A stretch of DNA of 64,000 bases, taken from NCBI RefSeq assembly GCF_009905375.1, contig NW_027417565.1:1-64000 (forward strand). The letters are read 5' to 3'. Under the pieces are notes generated by a model that searched no databases, was not told where the DNA came from, and saw only the letters and a list, made by a program, of their open reading frames with translations. Of this stretch, positions 37,966 through 49,978 are shown piece by piece. The stretch is from Apium graveolens (lineage: Eukaryota; Streptophyta; Magnoliopsida; Apiales; Apiaceae). Each line of letters starts with the position of its first letter. Position 1 is the stretch's first letter. A program made the translations under genes and the position numbers.

Positions 37966-39850
37966 GTTTAGTTGAAGTGGATTAACGGTGGCTGTGAACG
38001 GTGGCTAAGGGCGGAGAAAAATGGAATGTTTGTGTGAAAAATGAGGGCTAAGGGAGGAAAGTTATAAAAAGTCATTGGTTTGTGAAAGTAGTATAATTGA
38101 CTACTCGGTTTATTATTGGAGACTTCTCCTAGGAGTGCAATTGGGTGTCTGTGACTTTTTTGTACTTATTTTAATACCAGCCTTCTAGATTGCTTTTGAT
38201 CTTTGTATTACGAAATGTAAAGTTCCCGATTTTTTTTTTAAAATCCTTCCTAAATGAAAGGGACCCCACATACTTACATGAAATTATAGGAATCCCTCAT
38301 ATTTCATCGATTTTTAGTAGTGATTACAGATTCTCAAACGATGAATGGGGATAATTAAACAATGTATCTTTACATGCACATTCTAATCACTAATTTTATA
38401 CACTCTTAGTGAGTTGGCATAATTTTATTGAAAAATGCGAAAATTTCCGAAAACGGTTCCTAAAATTATTCACAGACTATTGGTTATCATTATTTTATTA
38501 CTTATTCCATAATAATTGTTATAGGCCCCACATACATAAATATGAGTATACAAATAAAAATAAGTCACATGTTATTTGAAAAAAAAATTGAAATTATTTC
38601 CCGGATGTGAAGCATTGCTCAATTTTATTTGTACAAACAGGAAATACATCATTATTAATAATAAATTAAAAATGTATTAGAGAATATATGTTAGTATGTA
38701 CATGGACACACCGTAACAAAACCAATTTAGTAATTATTACTCTTGGAATACTGATGTTTCCATTAATAATTAATATAGTCCAATCCAAGTAACGTTTACG
38801 TTTGAAGGTGTTATTAATGTAATGCAACTCCTAACCCCTAATGCCCCATTGCCCAGCCCACAAAAGTTAACATAGAGAAGTTTTTTTTGGGGAGTTTGTA
38901 AATCTACTTAAATTGACAAAAATGGGACGTCCCTATTAAAATGGCAGGAATAAATACTATCTTATGTTTCGTTTTTTAATCTGAATTATTTAAAAGTATA
39001 TAATATATGAATATATGAATATATTTCTAATTTACTGGAAACTTATAAATTGCACGCAAACCGTACATATATTTTAACTTATTTCGGGTACTAAACTCGC
39101 ACATTTTTACTGTCACTCTGGTTTACAGTTATATTAGAAAAAATGAGTCAGAAAATTATGAGAAAAATCTTGCGAGTATTCTCTTCTACTTGGGTTATAT
39201 TCAGACGAAGGACAGATGTGATGATGTTTTTTGACCAAAACTTTGACCCCAGACAATGAGTGTAGTTAGCCGTTATTGACTATGAACAGTGGCGTTTGCC
39301 GAAGAATCAGATGACTCACCAAAAGATGCCTTGCCAGGTCATTGCCGGCAACCCCCTCTGGCCCCACTGCAAATTCCTTTCATTTTCTATTTTCCATTTT
39401 ACGAGGAAACACTGGAGTCCGGAGGCTTTTCTTCTAGTTATCAAAAATACCAATCTTTTACTTATATTTTTTACAAATAAAGTGCAATTAAATTTAGGCG
39501 GATATACCATTAATTGAATCGAGTTCTTTTAGTTGCATGGAGTTGAAAAAACTCGTCGAAATTATATTATATTTTTTACAAAAATATTTTTGACCTTGAA
39601 TATATTTCAAAAGAGCACTTTATTTTTTGTTTTTAGTTAACTATGTTTTATCATAATTTTAGTTTCATACAATCAATATCAATAAATTAATGTAACAAAA
39701 AATTCAAATTACTAATTTCACTCTTTATTAAGAATTTATCCGATATATTCTAAAAAAATTACCCAAGTTTTAAATTATATTCTCTTTTCTTGTAAAACCA
39801 TGACAATTAATATGTATCAAAAACTAAGGTATAATAATTGCTGTGTCTAT
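37966..39850. other. Spacer upstream of the CDPK, probable promoter region
   Basis: No gene with a recognisable domain is seen. The first ~100 bases hold the presumed 5' UTR. A weak TATA-like TTTTTATAA lies near 38065 on the minus strand. The rest is AT-rich, and short open frames at 39289-39517 have no domain. I could not find specific transcription-factor sites with confidence. Confidence 0.45.
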
Positions 39851-39852
39851 TA

Positions 39853-40087
39853 CTCCCTCTGTTTTTATTTATATGACGTTTGACTTTTGTGCACACACTT
39901 CTAAGTGCTTTGACCGTATAGATAAAATAATATTTTTTAAAATTTTCTTTTTGTAAATTAAAGTTTTAGTTTTATATTTTTATTCACAAAAAGAAAAAAA
40001 TGAAAATAATTATTCTAACTATACGGTCAAAGCACTTAAAAGTGTGTGCACAAAAATCAAACGTCATATAATAAAAAACAGAGGGAG
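39853..40087. mobile_element. Stowaway-like MITE
   Basis: A 235-bp element is flanked by TA on both sides (39851-39852 and 40088-40089). Its terminal inverted repeats begin CTCCCTCTGTTTTTATT, and its arms are nearly perfect for ~80 bp (ATGACGTTTGAC, TGTGCACACACTT, TTTGACCGTATAG). The whole element folds into a hairpin. It has no coding capacity and lies immediately left of element B. Confidence 0.9.
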
Positions 40088-40739
40088 TACTAAGGAACGT
40101 GAGTTTCAAGACTCGATTTGACTGCTCTTGTGTTTCGTAACTCGATCTGTCTTAACAAGATGCTTACGTACCTTGCTGATTGCCAAGGATCAAGTCAAAA
40201 AATGTAGTTCTGATTTGTGGGGTGAGGCCCCTTATATAGATGTTGGGAGTCCTTAAATTGTACTTGGTTTAGGAGACTTGGTTGTCTAGTCTTAGAATTA
40301 GAATGGACTTTGGAGTCCTAGGAAGTAGGAAGCTGATTCTTTATCCCATGAGATTCCTTGGAGGCCAATTCACAAGGATTTATATCCCCACTAGGACTTA
40401 TCTTAATAGCTATTTTTCTCCCTTATTAATTAATTACGAAATTAATTAATATTCAGGGTTTTGTGCCTTTTTTGTTCCATCAGGCCTGATCAATGTGTTA
40501 ACCTTTTTGGTCTGAATGTCATACATCTTCTTATTGGGCCTTGTAACCCAAATCATGTGTAATTAATGCAATATTAACTACGTAATCAGGATTTATTTAT
40601 TCCCTATTATTTGTCCCCCAACTTATGGGAAACAGTGACTAGATTTCGCAGAAGTTAAGTTCATTTGTTCCCTTACAGCGTATCGTTTTGCGTAAAGTGT
40701 GGAGCGACCTACACATTTACAACGATTTGCTTTAATCCC

Positions 40740-41060
40740 TATTATTTAGGAATTTATCTTAATTTTCAGGAATTTTCCCTTGAACCCTGAGATTTTTCCT
40801 TAATTTTCTGGAATTTTCCCTGAATTTAATGGATTTTTCCCTCAATTCTGGGATTTATCCTTAATTTTCTGGATTTTTCCCTCAATTCTGGGATTTATCC
40901 TTAATTTTAAGGAATTTTTCCCTTAATTCTGGGATTTTTCCTTAATTTTCTGGAATTTTTCCCTTAATTCTGGGATTTTTCCTTAATTTTCTGGATTTTC
41001 CCTTATTTCTGGGATTTATCCTTAATTTTCTGGATTTATTCCCTATTTTCCGAAAATATT
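40740..41060 (+). repeat. Minisatellite of element B, ~40-41-bp period
   Basis: TTCTGGGATTT recurs with GGG at 40850, 40890, 40931, 40972 and 41011, a spacing of 39-41 bp, and degenerate units lie to the left. Units alternate CCTTAATTTTCTGGA and TTTTTCCCTTAATTCTGGG. It occupies the same place as the 51-bp array in element A. Confidence 0.82.
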
Positions 41061-41164
41061 TACATTTTCGGGAAATATTTTAAGGAATTTCCTTTAATTA
41101 TTATTGTTTTTTTCCAGGATTTTTCTTCCCTCTTTTTCTTTTTTCTTTTCTTTTATTTTTATGC

Positions 41165-41530
41165 CTGGTTCGACCAGGATCCTGGTCGAATTAGCCATCA
41201 CTTTGCCCTGGTCGACAGGGTTTCGAGGAGTAAGGCTTCGAGCAGGAATCCTGGTCGAATTTCGGCCAGGATTTTCTCCCTATTTATTTTTTTTACAGGA
41301 TTTTAATCCTTTCGGTCAGAATCCCTTGTTTTTGAACGAATTAGCTTCCTTAGATAGCCCTGATCAAAACTATATCAACCTCAAGAACTTCGACCAGAAT
41401 TTCTATATAATTTCTGGTCGAATAGGGTCAAGTTCTGGTCGAATTATCCCACTTTCTCAGCCCTGATCGAAACCATTTCGACCTCAATCATTCGACCAAG
41501 AACATAATATTAGTTCTGGTCGAATTAGGT
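41165..41530. repeat. GACCAGGA/TCCTGGTC repeat cluster with a 22-bp perfect palindrome
   Basis: Half-sites TTCGACCAGGA or the complement TCCTGGTCGAA recur about ten times. At 41169-41190 two half-sites abut head-to-head around GGATCC to make a perfect 22-bp palindrome. Element A shows the same cluster at 12237-12600. Confidence 0.8.
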
Positions 41531-41727
41531 CAGAAAATCAACTTTTCATCCCTATCTTCCTGGGCTTTGTTTTTAGGCCATCTTCAATTAGCTGGGCTTT
41601 TTTCTAAGCTTATATTTTGGGCCTTAACTTGGGCCCATTGTTCCAGTCTGGGCTTTCCTTGATTTTGAGCTTCCTTGGGCCCATCTTTTGGGCCTTTTTA
41701 TCCTTCTTATACATTTTTATTCCTTTA

Positions 41728-41729
<2 letters not shown>

Positions 41730-41762
<33 letters not shown>
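41730..41762. repeat. (TA)n microsatellite
   Basis: An uninterrupted AT dinucleotide run of about 33 bp lies in the regulatory part of element B. Confidence 0.95.
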
Positions 41763-41764
<2 letters not shown>

Positions 41765-41992
41765 CTAGGCCTAAAGATCTGGGCTGGATTCTTTCTTTAA
41801 CCTGTACTTGGGCCATGATTTGGGCTTGGCCCAAATTCTTGATTTTCTAGAACTCCTAGGTTCTCTCTGGATTCTTTCAGAAATTTCCAAAAATATCTCT
41901 TTAATTCAAATTTTATTTCTGGATCCTTCCAGAACAGTTTCTTCTTGGGCCCATATGGGCTTTTCTAGGCCCAATTAGCCCATTTTTGTGCC

Positions 41993-42000
41993 TATATAAG
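41993..42000 (+). promoter_or_regulatory. TATA box of element B
   Basis: TATATAAG lies about 150 bp upstream of the ORF start. A pyrimidine-rich stretch with CACTTCTCATTTC follows 25-40 bases downstream and suits a transcription start. The position inside the LTR-like region supports a Pol II promoter. Confidence 0.6.
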
Positions 42001-42145
42001 GATGAGATGAGAGTGTGATTTCCTCACACTTCTCATTTCATTCTTCACTCAATCTCTTATATCCTCCCACTCTCAACACTCTTCTTCTTAGAGTTTTTCG
42101 GCCTCCCTTCCTTCCAAGGTTTCCATGTTTCTTCATTCTCTATCA

Positions 42146-42956
42146 ATGGCAGACAAAGGTGCTGAAAGAGCGGCCAAGATTGCCTTGGCTTCAAAACGAG
42201 GTAAGGATGTCGAGATCCGCTCTTCTTACATGTCTTTGATAGATATGATCAATACTAGGGGGGACGAATATCCCTCCACTGCACATCTTGACTCTTTTAA
42301 TCATTGCAACACTTGGCACAATATAGATTATGATAAGTTAAATGCACGTTATAACGTCCGTCCTCCCCTTAGGCTAGTTCCAGTTTCTGGTGGCGACCGT
42401 ACATGCCACTGGAAACCCGATACTCTTTTTGTTTACACAGATGCTCTTGATGCTGGGCTTAGGTTTCCTTTTCATCCCTTCATTCCTCACCTTCTAGCTG
42501 ATTTACAAATAAACCCATGTCAGCTTCCTCCAAACGCTTGGAGGAACATTTTATGTTTTATGGTTTGTTGTCTTAGGGGATGTTTTCCCTTATCCGTAGC
42601 TGTTTTTAGGAAGGTTTTTCAATGTTACAACAGTTCTTCTGGTAATTGTGGCTGGGTCTATGTTAAACAAAGGCCCAAGTGTAAGCATATTTTTAACAGC
42701 GCCTCCATTCCCGATAATAACCAAAATTGGAGGAATAGTTTTGTCGGGTTAAGGTGGGAGAATGGTGACTGGGGCACCCTCTTCAGATCTTCTTTCGGGA
42801 AGGTTAGTGATGGTAGCCTCAAATTCATTCACTTAACCCCCAAGGAAACTATCATTTATGAGGAGCTTACTCGGGATGACGGTGCCACTATTAGCTGGAC
42901 TCTTTTAGGGGAATTCTCCCTCATCCACGTGGGGCTATCCTCTATTTCTTAACAGG
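42146..42956 (+). pseudogene. PF04195-like ('putative gypsy type transposon') ORF, exon 1
   Basis: The best start is ATG 42146 (MADKGAERAAKIALASKRGK); the frame opens at 42125. The central block LRFPFHPFIPHLLADLQINP, with QLPPNAWRN soon after, matches the family's hallmark (LR.P.H.F......L...P.QL.PN.W). A TAA at 42950-42952 lies one codon before a donor (AACAGG|GTATT), while the spliced frame beyond (AAKKINEDNVP) is in phase. This is therefore a recent single nonsense change. The molecular function of the family is unknown. Confidence 0.7.
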
Positions 42957-43037
42957 GTATTTTTCTTCCCTTCTCATTTCTATTTTGTTTCATGCATTAT
43001 TGACACCACTTATTTTGTTTTTTCTCTTATTTTGCAG

Positions 43038-43419
43038 CTGCTAAGAAGATCAACGAGGATAATGTGCCTCTCGTTGAGGAGACTGCCAGGATGAAGAAGG
43101 CTCGTCTTGCGGGCCTTGATACTCGAGGAAAGGCTACGGAGCCTAGCTTCCTACAGAAGCACAAGGAGCCAATGGTGGAGGTTCCAGCTGAGGGGCTGAG
43201 GGCCACAGTGCCCCTATCACTACTGTTGCTCCTGTCACTGCTGCTACGGGCGCCTTTCAGCCTCTCTGGGGATTCTGCCGAGGGGATACCGTGGTTGGAT
43301 CCACGAAGCACGCTTGGAATTGGTCTTACCATGGCGTAACTCCCAAAGACTTCACCGATGTGGTGGCCACTCCTGACTTGGAGAGGATAAAGCTCATGGG
43401 AGCCCAGTTCTTAGCCTCG
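43038..43419 (+). pseudogene. PF04195-like ORF, exon 2
   Basis: Exon 2 follows an 81-bp intron (42957-43037, GT...TTTTGCAG). It begins AAKKINEDNVPLVEETAR in the frame of exon 1. Near 43195 the readable frame shifts, and WNWSYHGVTPKDFTDVV and ATPDLERIKLMGAQFLAS are in the other frame. The donor is CCTCG|GTATGA. Confidence 0.6.
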
Positions 43420-43499
43420 GTATGATTATTTCTTGAAATTTTTCTTTCTTACTTGTAGCATTCACTTGACTTACACTTTTGTTTATTATTTTGTTTCAG

Positions 43500-43746
43500 T
43501 CTAACGCCTACTTCCAAGGCGCTGTGAGGCAAGCTGAATCATGGAAGAGGGCTTCTGACAAAGATGATAATGCTCTCAGGAAGCAGCAGAAGAAGTATGC
43601 CGCTTTGGAGCGGAAGCTGAAGCATAAGGAGGAGGAGCTCGGGAAGTCTAACGCCGAGCTGGTGGTGCTAGGGGCCAAGAAAGACAAGGCGATTGATAAC
43701 TATCTGGACTCGGAGGAGTTTACCCAGTCCATGAGGGTGAGGGATG
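43500..43746 (+). pseudogene. PF04195-like ORF, exon 3 (coiled coil, cut)
   Basis: After an 80-bp intron ending TTTGTTTCAG, exon 3 encodes SNAYFQGAVRQAESWKRA followed by a Lys/Glu heptad region (KYAALERKLKHKEEELGKSN), a coiled coil as in other members of this group. It is truncated by the LTR at 43747, which supplies an immediate stop. Confidence 0.65.
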
Positions 43747-44015
43747 TGTAACACCCCCAAATCCGGGGTCGGGGATTCGGGTTGTCACGAGTTCCATTTC
43801 CCTTATCAATACTTAATCTTAACAGTCAACCAACTACTGAGTACTGTGACCCCACAATACACACACACACACACCACAAGTTATAGTCTCAGAGATGAAT
43901 ACCAAATATAACACAAGTCATTTTATTCCACAATTATAAACCGTTACACCTTAAAAGGGTTTCTGAATAAATTTACATTTCCTTGCCATTATTACAATTT
44001 ATAAATATACATAAG
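43747..44015 (-). repeat. Truncated chromovirus LTR (element E)
   Basis: It starts TGTAACACCCCCAAATCC on the plus strand. The CCGGGGTCGGGGATTCGGG region beside it resembles the ends of plant chromovirus LTRs. Only 269 bp are present before element F begins, so F inserted into it. The rest should lie beyond the right edge of the window. An (AC)n run is at 43858-43875. Confidence 0.65.
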
Positions 44016-47000
44016 TGTGGCAACCCAAAACCCGGGATCAGGAGTCTCGGAAGCCACGCTATCTAAACTTACACAACTCACACTACAATATATAAATACT
44101 CACGCTTCACGACCCCACACTTAACACACACACATTACAGGTTATTGTCTTGGAAACGAACCATCATTACTAGAGAAATTTTATTACAACCCAAATGTAA
44201 TTAGTCTTACCGGGGGTGACCTTTAAGTAAGGTTAATCCGCCGGCCGAATATACGTTTCTTATTTCTTATTTTACATAAACCATACTTATAAATAAGCCG
44301 AACTATAAATAACTGAAAACTAATCCAGCTTATTCCGACTACCTGAGGTACTGCACCAAACAATCTACGGAACATCTGGCCATTTCCTACCTGTTTCCTG
44401 GCTGTGGTTCTCATGGCAGGCATCTTGATTCACTGTTGTGTTGTGTCAATTTAAGAAAACAAGTGTGAGCTAAGATGTTCAGCATAATAATGTACATTAT
44501 GAAAATGACTGTATAATAACATCATATATTATATATATGTTTTATTTAAAAGTAGATGTCTTGGTGTCCCACACCTTCTTATGAAAACAATTCTTTTAAG
44601 GGGGTTTTATAACCTGCGAATACCTTAATAGTAATCCCAGCACCTAGGCTTGGGTTACGATATTGCATATCAATTCCAATTGGAAGATTTTGGACATCTC
44701 ACAGGAGCCACCGCATATGATGATCAGTCGTCCTACGGAAAGTAACCTTCTTTACTAGTAAAAGGACGAATACCGTCATCTCTCGGGTATCACCCCGGCC
44801 GCATTCGGGCTACGTGTCCCATTTTCGGGTATACACATACTTCACAAGTTCCAGAGTATACAAAGTACCTTTGCCTGCGGTACCTTTGGTAGCCCATCCA
44901 GCACACGTAGTACCAGAGTCTACCCCTCCATTGTCCTTCAATAGAATTCTATCAATCTCGGGAACTTGAACCACATCGAAGTTCCCCAAGCGTTTTGTTT
45001 GTTAATAGAGATAGCTTATCTTTTTAAAATATAAGTGTATATATATGTATACACGTACTTCCGAGAATTTCGGAGGAAGTACTAGGGATGTGTGTTGACC
45101 GTTGTCAACAGATAATTAATAAGGGGAAAAGTTTCTTCTTGAAACTATATTCAATATAATAATAAGTCGGGATAATATTCACCGACGATCTGAAATTATT
45201 CAAATGATACTTCTAAATCAAAAGGTATATCAGGATCTATGATCTTTAAATCAATAACAATCCTTAAATAAATAATCATTAATTAAATAGTAGTCTATAA
45301 ATAATTAAATGATAATTGATATTAATCATACCTCGAATGAGTTATTCTTTTAAAAGATTTATTTAAATAGTATTCCTCAACTAGTTTGTGTTTACATAAT
45401 TAATAATCTATAATGATTAATCGGGTTTGAAATAAATAAACGTTGAAGTATACTACTCCTATAATAAAGGAATACGTATATAATATTTAATATCCGAATC
45501 AATAAAATATAGTTGAGGGAATATGCTCATTGGGAAATCGTTTTAAAAGTTCGAGGTGTTTTAATGTTTCGTAAGTGGACGATGAGTCCCTTTAAAACGT
45601 ACCACTATGAACGTATAACCGTCCTTTAATATCTCCGGAACGATTCCCGGGTTTTATCTTAATCCCCGACCGACCCTCGGTGTTATACAATACATCACAC
45701 TTAAAGCGAAATAATCATTTCACGATATATACTTATCGTACAACATCGCTATATTATGCGAAAATTCAACAACTACGTATCATGGCAAACATGGTATTTA
45801 TGCGATGATAGTAAAACAATCCTTTCACAATACAACAGTAAAATGGAGTTGGGTTTGTAAACTTTCCTGGGTATCTCGAGGTGGAGGATGCTCTAGGTTC
45901 CGCTCGGAAATCTATAACCGTAAACACATTTCATTTCGTTAGGTTCCGTCCTAATTCACGGTAACTCGCACTCATGCGCTACTCATTATACACCCTCTCA
46001 ACTCATACTACCCTTAACATTTCTTTTAAGTCATAAACACTTTATGGTCACTTCATTTTCCTAAGTATCTTGAGTTCATTCTCATTATCGTTGTCGGCTC
46101 CGCTTAAGGATTCTTACGGTTTCTACTCGCGCGGTCTCGGCTCCAACATTTTTATAAAATTGAGAAATAAATATTTTCACTTGCAATTATTATGACAGTT
46201 AGGAAACTCCACATGTTACTGTCTGTAAAAATTTCATGATTTATGAATACTTTTAAGTCTATCCTTTATATTTTCAAAGTTCGTGGTTCGTAGCAGTTTT
46301 TGTCGCGTAAAACACTTTTACTAAAACGATCATAACTTTTGATCCGTAAATCGAAATTAAGAGATTCAAGTGCCTAAACGATCCTTATAACATTGTATAT
46401 CCTAAACAAAGGTTATTTCTCAAGAATCTACAGTTTAAAATTTCGAGACTTTCTGCAGAAACTTAAAGTTACGGTTTGTTGGTTTTAACGAAGTTACATT
46501 TACGATCGGGGTTTCGTTTACGCCTTAACTATCAACAGAACCACCAACAATCATCATATCATCATCAACACACAAAATCCTCTCAAGAACATCATGTACT
46601 TGAGGCAACAACAACCAACCTTAAATCTACTCAACTTAATCATCAAGATTTCATCAACAACACTTAGTAAGCTAGGTTTACTAACACCCACTAAATGGAT
46701 CTTAAACATGAACCTTAAATAAAGTTAGGCCAAAGATTTTTATCTTTCTTGAAAGCTTGAGATGTGTTCTTGAGGATGGTGGAGGCTTGGAAGTGCTTGG
46801 TATGATTTTTGGAACCTAAAACCACCATTAAAATCAAGAAACCAAAGAGAGGTTACTATTCACACTATTTACTAGTGAGTTTCTTGAATTTATTCCACCC
46901 ATCAAACCTTGATAAAAAGAGATTAAAGATTTTTCTTACCTTAGTTTAGTTGCTAGGAGGCTTGGGAAATAATTTTGTGATTTTACAAGAACTAGAGCTT

Positions 47001-47753
47001 GGAGTTTTGAATTGCAATTCCCTTTTTTTCTTCAAAATAACCGAATGGAGCTAAATGTGGGTGGGGGGGGGGGGTATTTATAGCACTTGGTTGCATCTCT
47101 TGGATGATTTCTATGTTGCTTCTTGGAAGGTGACTTGATATCTTTGCAAGTTGATCTTTATTCTTCCTAGGATAGCTTAGGTTTATTCCTTGTCTCCAAA
47201 TCCATGGACAAATCTTTGTAGCTTGCTAGCTTACAAGCTAAACTACAAGGTTAGCTCCTTAGCACACTATTTGCTAGCTAGCTTGGTCATCCTAGGGTTA
47301 GCTCACTATTTGATGAAGTAACCATGGTTACTTCCTTACCATGGTTTAGTTAGTGCGTTACGTTTAATTAATCATTTACGCGTTCGCTCGGTTACTTAAA
47401 CGTTCTCCGCAATACTTATTCGTAAATGGTTCGCAATGTAATTCTTTTCGTTTCTAGTTCTTATATTTTTATTTATCCTAATTGAATATAAATCCGTAGG
47501 ATTTTAATCTCGTAATTATATTGTGATTCCCGTAATCCTTGATAAGTCATAATTACGGTCATTTTTCAAAGTTCGTTTTCTTCGAAAACTAATAGTGTTT
47601 ACAATACACTTATTTGGTACGTATAGTTGTAATATCGATTCCGAAACTCATTTTCTTATGCACTATATAGTGTGGGCTCAAAAGTTTTTGCCGTCTATCA
47701 GGGTTACTATTCATTAAACGTTTTACAGGGTCTCAAAAATTCGAGTTATTACA
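44016..47753 (-). repeat. 3' LTR of element F
   Basis: The 3738-bp LTR starts TGTAATAACTCGAATTTT on the minus strand after a polypurine tract and ends GGGTTGCCACA at 44016. The inner end of the 5' LTR at 63833-64000 matches its 44016-44185 end. A TATA box sits at 47083-47075. Small open frames inside are not supported as genes. Confidence 0.88.
47075..47083 (-). promoter_or_regulatory. LTR promoter TATA box of element F
   Basis: CTATAAATA on the minus strand is followed directly by a run of 12 C (G run on the plus strand at 47063-47074). It lies ~670 bp into the LTR, so it fits the U3/R boundary promoter. Confidence 0.6.
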
Positions 47754-47765
47754 GTCTTCCCCTCT
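47754..47765 (-). other. Polypurine tract of element F
   Basis: AGAGGGGAAGAC on the minus strand lies directly upstream of the 3' LTR start TGTAATAAC. It is the plus-strand priming site in reverse transcription. Confidence 0.8.
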
Positions 47766-47786
47766 AACAAGGATTCCGTCCCGGAA

Positions 47787-48896
47787 TCAACTAGAAAATA
47801 AGTGGGGATATCTATTCCTCATGGTGTCTTCAAGTTCCCAAGTTGATTCCTCAACATTTTGATTTTTCCACAAGATCCTAACTAGCTTCACCATTTTGTT
47901 CCTCAGCACTTGTTCTTTCTGGTCCATTATCCTAACTGGCTGCTCGATGTAGGTCAGATCTGGTTGTAAATCTACCTGCTTGTACTCTATTACATGACGG
48001 GCATCAGCATGGTACTTTCTCAACATGGATACGTAAAATACGTTGTGTACTTGTTGTAAATTAGGAGGCAAGGCGAGCTCGTAAGCTAGAGGTCCTATCC
48101 TCTTCAAAATTTCAAAGGGTCCTATGAATCTGGGACTCAGCTTCCCTTTCTTTCCAAATCTCATCACTCCTTTCCACGGAGATACCTTCAATAACACAGA
48201 ATCTCCTATTTCATATTCCCTATCCTTCCTGGTCTGATCGGCGTACTTCTTTTGTCTGTCCTGGGCTGCTACCGGTCTCTTCCTGATGAGTTTTACCATT
48301 TCTCTGGTCTGCTGGACTAACTCTGGTCCTAATAGCTTGTGTTCTCCAACTTCATCCCAACATAGGGGAGAGCGACATCTTCTCCCGTAAAGAGCTTCAT
48401 ACGGGGGCATTCCTATGCTAGCGTGATAGCTATTGTTGTAAGAAAATCCTATCAGGGGTAAGTGATCATCCCAATTTCCTTTGAAGTCGATGGCACATAC
48501 TCGCAGCATATCTTCTAGGGTCTGTATAGTCCTTTCACTTTGTCCATCCGTCTGGGGGTGGTAAGCGGTACTCATGTTTAGTCTGGTGCCTACACATTCC
48601 TGGAAGCTTCTCCAAAATCGGGAATTAAACCTCGGGTCTCTATCTGACACTATGGCTACATGAACACCGTGTCTTATTACAATTTCCTTCAAGTAAATAT
48701 CTACCAACTTGTCTACGGTGTACCTTTCATTGATTGGTAGGAAGTGTGCGGACTTGGTCAGTCTATCAATGATAACCCATATAGCATCGTGATTAGTCCT
48801 TGTCCTAGGTAAGCCTGTCACAAAATCCATGGCTATGTGTTCCCATTTCCATTCCGGAATTTCTAGGGGTCGTAACAGTCCACTAGGTCGCTGGTG
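47787..48896 (-). pseudogene. Integrase core and chromodomain of element F pol
   Basis: The open part 48830-47787 (347 residues) holds the integrase catalytic triad D2 (MDFVTGLPRT), D63 (IVSDRDPRF) and E99 (TDGQSERTI), with the D-35-E spacing. The GPF-type region (SPRFIGPFEILKRIGPLAYEL) and a C-terminal chromodomain follow (VRILWKNQNVEESTWELEDT, YPHLF). This places it among Tekay-like chromoviruses, whose chromodomain is thought to direct insertion into heterochromatin. It is in frame with the part before it and is separated only by a TAA at 48897-48899. Confidence 0.92.
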
Positions 48897-49530
48897 TTAT
48901 GCCTTCACTCTTTGGCATGTCAAGCACTTGCTAACCCACTCCGCTACTTCTCTCTTCATGTTAGGCCACCAATAATATTCCTTAAGGTCACGGTACATTT
49001 TCGTACTTCCTGGGTGGATTGAATATCTAGAGCTGTGCCCTTCATGCAACAGCTCGTCCTTTAATTCTTGCACATTCGAAATCCAAATCCGGGACGTATA
49101 CCTCATGATCCCTTCCTCATCCTTCTCGCATCTCACTTCTTCACCGGTCAATGTCCCTTTTTCCTCACTCATCTTCTTTTCCTGACATACTCGTATCTTT
49201 GCAGTTAGTTCTGGTACTAGCTTAATCTCAAATAATCCTTCCGTTCCCTTACCGGTCATTCTTACGTCAATTTCCATCTTCTCAAATTCCTTAACTAATT
49301 TCTCCAATTTCATTATCATCTTGAGTCTTTCCTTCCTACTAAGGGCGTCAGCCATCATATTGGCTTTACCCGGGTGATACGAAATTTCACAGTCGTAGTC
49401 TTTTATCAACTCTAACCATCTCCTCTGTCTCATGTTTAGTTCCTTCTGAGTAAAAATATATTTGAGGCTTTTATGGTCAGCGTAGATCTCGTATTTCTCA
49501 CCGTATAGGTAGTGTCTCCAAATTTTTTAA
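48897..49530 (-). pseudogene. RNase H end and integrase zinc domain of element F pol
   Basis: It reads [20 protein letters not shown] and [20 protein letters not shown] (RNase H end), then an H2C2 zinc module ([13 protein letters not shown] ... CLTCQRVKA) at the integrase N-terminus. It ends in a TAA at 48897-48899. The upstream junction is a frameshift in a run of six A on the minus strand (49523-49528), which ends the RT/RNase H frame early at 49498. Confidence 0.88.
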
Positions 49531-49978
49531 GGCAAATACTATGGCTGCCAATTCTAGGTCATGCGTAGGGTATCGGCTCTCATATTCCTTCAATTGTCGA
49601 GAGGCATACGCTATAACCTTGCCGTGCTGCATTAGTACACATCCTAATCCTTTAAGTGATGCATCACTGTATATCACAAACTCTCTCTTTCCATTGGGAA
49701 GAGCGAGCACTGGTGCTGACACCAGCCTCTTTTTCAGTTCTTGAAAACTCTCCTCACACTTTTCCGTCCATACGAATTTTTCTGCCTTCCGGGTAAGTCT
49801 AGTCAGTGGACCGGCTATCTTAGAGAAGTCTTGCACGAATCTTCGATAATATCCTGCTAAATCCACGAAACTCCTAACCTCTGTTGGGGTTGCTGGTCTT
49901 TCCCAATTGGATACCGCCTCTATCTTGGCAGGGTCAACTAAAACTCCTTTGCTACTCACCACATGTCCTAAAAACTGA
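49498..49978 (-). pseudogene. RT thumb and RNase H start of element F (N-terminus lost)
   Basis: It begins at [11 protein letters not shown] (RT connection), then [38 protein letters not shown] and the RNase H first acidic block [20 protein letters not shown]. All RT catalytic motifs upstream (including the YVDD-type box) are missing, because the sequence switches at about 49979 to the Sirevirus-like LTR. The first three residues of the open frame belong to that LTR. Confidence 0.88.

Larger units (their letters stand above)
40090..43746 (+). mobile_element. Element B: retroelement with spliced PF04195-like ORF
   Basis: An LTR-like regulatory region (40090-41990, related to element A) is followed by a TATA box, a short leader and a three-exon plus-strand ORF of the 'putative gypsy type transposon' family (PF04195). 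No tRNA primer site is visible between the promoter and the ORF, and no protease or RT follows before a chromovirus LTR cuts the element at 43747. PF04195-like ORFs accompany some plant retrotransposons, but the class of this element stays open. Confidence 0.6.

Noticed and set aside
39289..39517. Short overlapping ORFs upstream of the CDPK
   Set aside because: Three frames, 63-73 residues, no motif; nothing supports a gene.
46476..46667. Gln/His/Asn-rich ORF inside the F LTR
   Set aside because: It lies in LTR noncoding sequence, on the strand opposite to the element, with low complexity.
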